64,000 nt of DNA from Lepidodermella squamata (taxonomy: Eukaryota; Gastrotricha): NCBI GenBank assembly GCA_047495785.1, contig JBLDXI010000007.1, forward strand, positions 1,922,001 through 1,986,000, given 5' to 3'. Numbering within the stretch: the stretch's first letter is position 1; every line of letters begins with the position of its first letter. Below the pieces are notes generated by a model, which was not told where the DNA came from, did no database searches, and saw only the letters and a program-made list of their open reading frames with translations. The translations under genes and the position numbers were made by a program. Below, piece after piece: positions 60,210 to 64,000 of the stretch.

Positions 60210-61297
60210 TTAACGGCGGTTGTTTGATCCACCTCGCATGCCGAAAATATACGCCAGGCGCATGAAGATATTCAGGGTATCCATGTAGATACCAAGAGAT
60301 CTGAAAGAATCGATGAAAATTAAATTGCTCTTATAATGCCAAGACTTACGAATTGACTGGGTCGAATGGGCGAGGGGCGTATAGTGGGTATGTCTCGGCT
60401 TTATGTGCGATTTTTTGCGTGTCGTGGAGGAGGAAAGCGGAGAAGAGGACCAGACCGCCGTAGATCCAAATCGAAGCCATACCCGCGAAAAGTCGGGTAT
60501 GAGGCGGTACGAACATGCTGCCGATCGAGGCGGCAAAAACTGCGCCAAGGCCTAGTGCCAACGGAGCGCCCATATTCAAGAATTTCTCAGACGGGGCGAC
60601 CCAGGCGAGGGCTGAGAGGCCGCCGCAGAGACCGGCGGTGGTCCACGCTGCCTGGATTAGGACAGTTCCGCCCAGCATTGACAACGGTGCGATGACTGCA
60701 CCCATCAGAGCGGCATGCGCGAGCCATGCAAATTGCTTAGGACCGACCCCAGGCGCGTATGGGACTGAAAAATATCGAATTTAAACCAATCAATAACAAC
60801 GATTTTCAAGTCTTACTAGACTGGGTCACCAAGTTAGTTCCAATCAAAGCCGCCAAAGTGCAACCGAATGCAAGCATTGAGTTTTTGGAGAACAAAGCGA
60901 GAACACGTGGCGATCGCGCAACGGCAATAGCCGATCCGGCGGTAACGGCTATTCCACTTCCGAAATAGAAATAGGTATCAGCAACACGTTGCCTGACGTA
61001 AGCCGACCAAAGGAGAGATCGCTCTGCCAGGCCGATGTTGTTCGAAAGGCCGGCTCCGTAGTAGCAGAGAGCGCCCAGACCTACCAAGGACGAACCGGCT
61101 AGGATACCCTTCCCAACTGAAAAATTGCCGGCAGAAGGCGCCATCAGCCACTCTTTCATCGACTGACGGGCTGGTCGGGAAATAGTTTGAGGACCAGCTT
61201 TAGCAGTTGACCGGATCCCTTGAGAAAGGACCATTCGGGTGCCAGAAACCAAACCTGGTGAGGCTAGACAGCCTCGAAGAGCAAGTCGTGATAACAT
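60210..61297 (-). CDS. GHITM: GHITM / TMBIM5 mitochondrial inner-membrane protein
   Basis: Three exons (61297-60817, 60764-60350, 60300-60210) give 328 residues. The N-terminus is basic, Ser-rich and free of acidic residues (MLSRLALRGCLASPGLVSGT..), a likely mitochondrial targeting peptide. A Bax-inhibitor-1 fold with about seven membrane segments follows. Family landmarks are the segment RQRVADTYFYFGSGIAVTAGS, YAPGVGPKQFAWLAHAALMGAVIAPL, GLCGGLSALAWVAPSEKFLNMGAPL, HDTQKIAHKAE and the C-terminal GIYMDTLNIFMRLAYIF. In vertebrates it maintains cristae and takes part in mitochondrial Ca2+/H+ handling. Its ATG lies 115 bp after the CDC16 stop codon on the same strand, with an acceptor-like catgtgtag between, so the two may form an operon pair. 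Confidence 0.94.
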
Positions 61298-61412
61298 TGT
61301 TTTTTCAAATAAAGTTTCTACACATGATAACGTAAAAAGTAAAGAAACCGGTTTTGTTAACAGAAAAAGTTGAAACACAGTTTGATCAAATTCAGGGCTA
61401 AGAATATCACAT

Positions 61413-63425
61413 TTAGGCCAGCTCAGACATAAGCGATGAATTGTTGCCTACAAAACTCGGCTCCGGCTTGGCCGTTACTGCCAAAATATTCTCAGGGGTC
61501 GGCAACAGGTTCGAAAGTAGACTGCAGCTAGGCTTCGCCGAAAACGTGTACAACTTCGAAATTGTGGTCAGCATATTCTCGAGATCAGAATCATCAGGTC
61601 GCAGGCAAAGGGCCCGGTCAATGTATCGAATCGCCTGCTCGTACTTTCGATCCAAAGCTAGGGCGAGAGCTAGCGCAACGTGGGTATCAGCGTGACGAGA
61701 GTCGAAGTTCAGAGCTCTTCGGTGATAATCAGCTGCAACGTCGTATTTCTTCAATTTTCGATTAACATGGCCGAGATTGTTGTACAAAATCGCCAGCTGA
61801 CGACCATCGCCAACTTTTTCGACCAGCTGAGTCGCGGCGTTGAGCAAATAATCAGCTTCGTGAAGCAAACGATCCGATTCTGCGCTACTCGCAGTAGCAC
61901 CCGAGGTACTCGTTGATGGAGAAACGGATGTGTAAAATGAATGAACAGCGAATGCACATAACGCATCTGGAGACATCGGGTCACTTTGACGGGCTTGTTC
62001 GAAGAAGTGACGGGCATTAATCAAACTGCCGGCCATCATATGCATTAGACCTATGCATAAAAATGGCATTACTGAGCCAGGTGCGACTTGAGCAGCGGTA
62101 ACATAGGCCGTAAGAGCATGATCGTGTTCACGTTGGTCCGCGAATGAATGGCCTCGAGCTAACCATGCAGCCGCAAAATGTGGCTGACGTTGAACAGCAC
62201 GCGCAAATTGTTGCCTCGCGCCATCGTGATTACAAATTGCCAAATAGTAAACACCGGAAACGTAGCTGAAATTCGAAAATGCTAATCACCTCCAATAAAT
62301 TAGACGGAACAACTTACTAGCACATGGCTGAACCAGGCTCATTTTCGGCGAGAACAGATCCGAGCCGGAAAAGTTCGTTGTAATCACCAGTCGAGTAAAG
62401 AACAGCTACAAAAAGTAGCAGAGCTCGGTGATTGTGAGGATTACGTCGAACGCATGGCTCTAACAACCGCCTTGCACCGACGTAGTCCAGTTTCTGGTAT
62501 AAAGATTCTGCTTTAACGCAAATGAGATCAGCATCGTCGAGAAAATTGTCGTGCAACACGGCGATTATGTTATTTTCATCGGTTGAGTTGTTCATATTGA
62601 TATTCATTGGGGCAGTAGACGTCATTTGACAGTAAAGCAAGTAGGCAAAATTACGGCTCGAGTCGTTACTTCCGACGTTTTGACGCATAGCTGACAAAAT
62701 CTCAGCTTCTAAAACACTCGAAGTTGAAAATAAGAAGTTGCGAGAGAATAATATTCTTACTCTTTGTGGTGGGAAGCAGATTTCCAGTAGCCAGGGCGTC
62801 GAATGCCTCAATGCAGAAAACGTTATGTTGCAACGCCGAACGATAATGATGGACAGCAAGATCGATGTTGTTGAGAGACTTGAAAATTTCGGCGAGAAGG
62901 AGGTGACATGATGACTCCAGCTGATAGATAAATTCCCCTGAAAATGCCTCGGGCAATTCGTTCTTGGCGGGACGGAAATTACGCACAAAGGCGGAAACGC
63001 TCTCCATAAAGCCGTCAGCTTCCAACAACTGGAGCGCTGGGCCGACTTTGTGAGCCGAAAACTATAAATTGAATCGTAAGCACAGAAATACTAGCCATAA
63101 CCATAACACTTACGTAGCACTTGGCCATAAAATAAGTGAACAAAGGAGCTCCCTCATGCCACCTGTTAACTTTGATAAGATCAGCAGCTTGTACGAATTT
63201 TCCAGATAAAAACAGAGATTGCACAAGTAAAAGCTTCGCCGTCAAGTTATCGGGACATATTTTCACCAATTTGTCGCTCCAAAACACAGCAGAATTGAAG
63301 TTGAACTAATGGAAAAGTCAATTAAAGTTGCGAAGAAAACGACCCAATAGAATGCGAACCATTTTCAACTGATTCAAAATCTCAGACATGAGCTGCTGAA
63401 ATAACGGATTCTTCGTTGGATCCAT
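61413..63425 (-). CDS. CDC16: CDC16 / APC6, TPR subunit of the anaphase-promoting complex
   Basis: Five exons (63425-63360, 63305-63114, 63061-62761, 62708-62318, 62265-61413) give 600 residues, close to the human length. It is a tetratricopeptide-repeat scaffold of the APC/C ubiquitin ligase. Conserved parts are the N-terminal FNSAVFWSDKLVKI, YRSALQHNVFCIEAFDAL, a middle TPR region, AAWLARGHSFADQREHDHALTAYVTAAQ, and NNLGHVNRKLKKYDVAADYHRRAL. The first exon (22 codons) is joined by a weak gttcgc donor. The frame and similarity to the family N-terminus support it, but it is the least certain junction. A Ser/Thr-rich insertion (about residues 435-460) interrupts one inter-repeat loop. The C-terminus is shorter than in mammals. 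An acceptor-like tgtttgcag lies just upstream of the ATG. Confidence 0.94.
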
Positions 63426-64000
63426 TATCGTGAGCTGCAAACAAAATTCTAGTTAAAAGAAAACAGCAAATGAAAGAAAAAACCGGGCACAGAGGAACTG
63501 TGTGCGAGCATAAGTATTTCTGATCTGGGGAAAAATTCATCTGATAGGAAAGAACAATAATACACTGCACGGCAACGAGCAAAACGAGCTAAGGAGCCAA
63601 ATTAATTGTCAAGGAAGTTCACGAGTGATTTCAAATGAAGTAAGTAAGTAATTCGATGGCATGTGGCCCGCAATTTCCCCCGGCTTGCTCAGATGTTTTT
63701 CCTTGCGCATAATTTCCGAGTTTCGAATGACGCTTAAGTTCCGAGACACGAGACATCACCAAGGTTGAGAGAGGCCTGAATGAAACTAGGCCAAAAATAC
63801 TAATGCGAACGTTCGAGAAATCTTGCATCACTCGCATTCTGAAAATTGCGCGCGCAAAGCGTAAAATGATTAATTTTTCGCGAAAATTGGCAACAGAGTT
63901 GACAGAAATCTTGTTTCTAAAGCATATGGAATTTGCTTGATCAATGTTGGTAAATTATTATACGGCAAGGTCATCTGATGTAGTGGGCCGCGAAATCTTT
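63426..64000. other. Upstream region of CDC16 to window edge
   Basis: Promoter and 5' UTR of CDC16 plus flanking sequence. The 68-codon frame at 63631-63837 (-) has no recognisable features. Confidence 0.35.

Overview
The window is nuclear DNA of a compact-genome invertebrate animal. Its genes include RBFOX, a macroH2A histone, PICK1, cytohesin, YIPF, JMJD4 and GHITM homologues. They have short introns, mostly 50-80 bp, with GT..TTTCAG or TTTTAG junctions. Several same-strand genes lie very close together, with AATAAA followed about 40 nt later by a splice-acceptor-like AG just before the next ATG. That pattern recalls animals with spliced-leader trans-splicing and operons, such as many nematodes, but I cannot assign a phylum from the sequence alone. 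Exon models were assembled by hand and checked for reading-frame closure.

Layout. 1-1343 (-): N-terminal part of DNA2, running off the left edge. 2572-3888 (+): pyrimidine-nucleotide carrier (SLC25A33/36 type). 4963-5758 (+): Maf-like bZIP. 7578-9757 (-): unrecognised coiled-coil protein. 10648-11700 (+): thiamine-pyrophosphate carrier (SLC25A19 type). 11947-13326 (+): cytohesin. 13.3-16.8 kb: gene-poor. 16845-18778 (+): Ser-rich disordered protein. 19292-20538 (+): three-sushi membrane protein. 21385-24114 (+): dynamin-like GTPase. 24.1-26.9 kb: non-coding, with two inverted-repeat elements. 26.9-27.5 kb (-): a partly resolved unknown gene. 27.6-30.7 kb (-): three tandem RRM + CCHC + RGG RNA-binding protein genes.

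32094-39788 (+) is a run of four housekeeping genes (YIPF1/2, SDF2, CMTR2, JMJD4) that looks operon-like. The CMTR2 intron is swollen to 2.3 kb by decayed mobile-element sequence. It is followed by macroH2A (-), PICK1 (-), ALG11 (+), a Ly6/uPAR GPI-anchored protein (-), the long RBFOX gene (-, 49.8-57.5 kb), GHITM (-) and CDC16/APC6 (-).

The most interesting signal is in the macroH2A gene. Two homologous, phase-matched versions of one macro-domain exon lie in tandem. Including both would shift the frame, so they look mutually exclusive. A perfect 16-nt complementary pair flanks one of them. This is not the macro-domain segment alternated in vertebrate macroH2A1.1/1.2. Secondary points are the operon-like junctions, RBFOX alternative starts and intronic TGCATG sites, an altered Maf basic region, an N-terminal PIP box in DNA2, and a reverse transcriptase and integrase relic in CMTR2.
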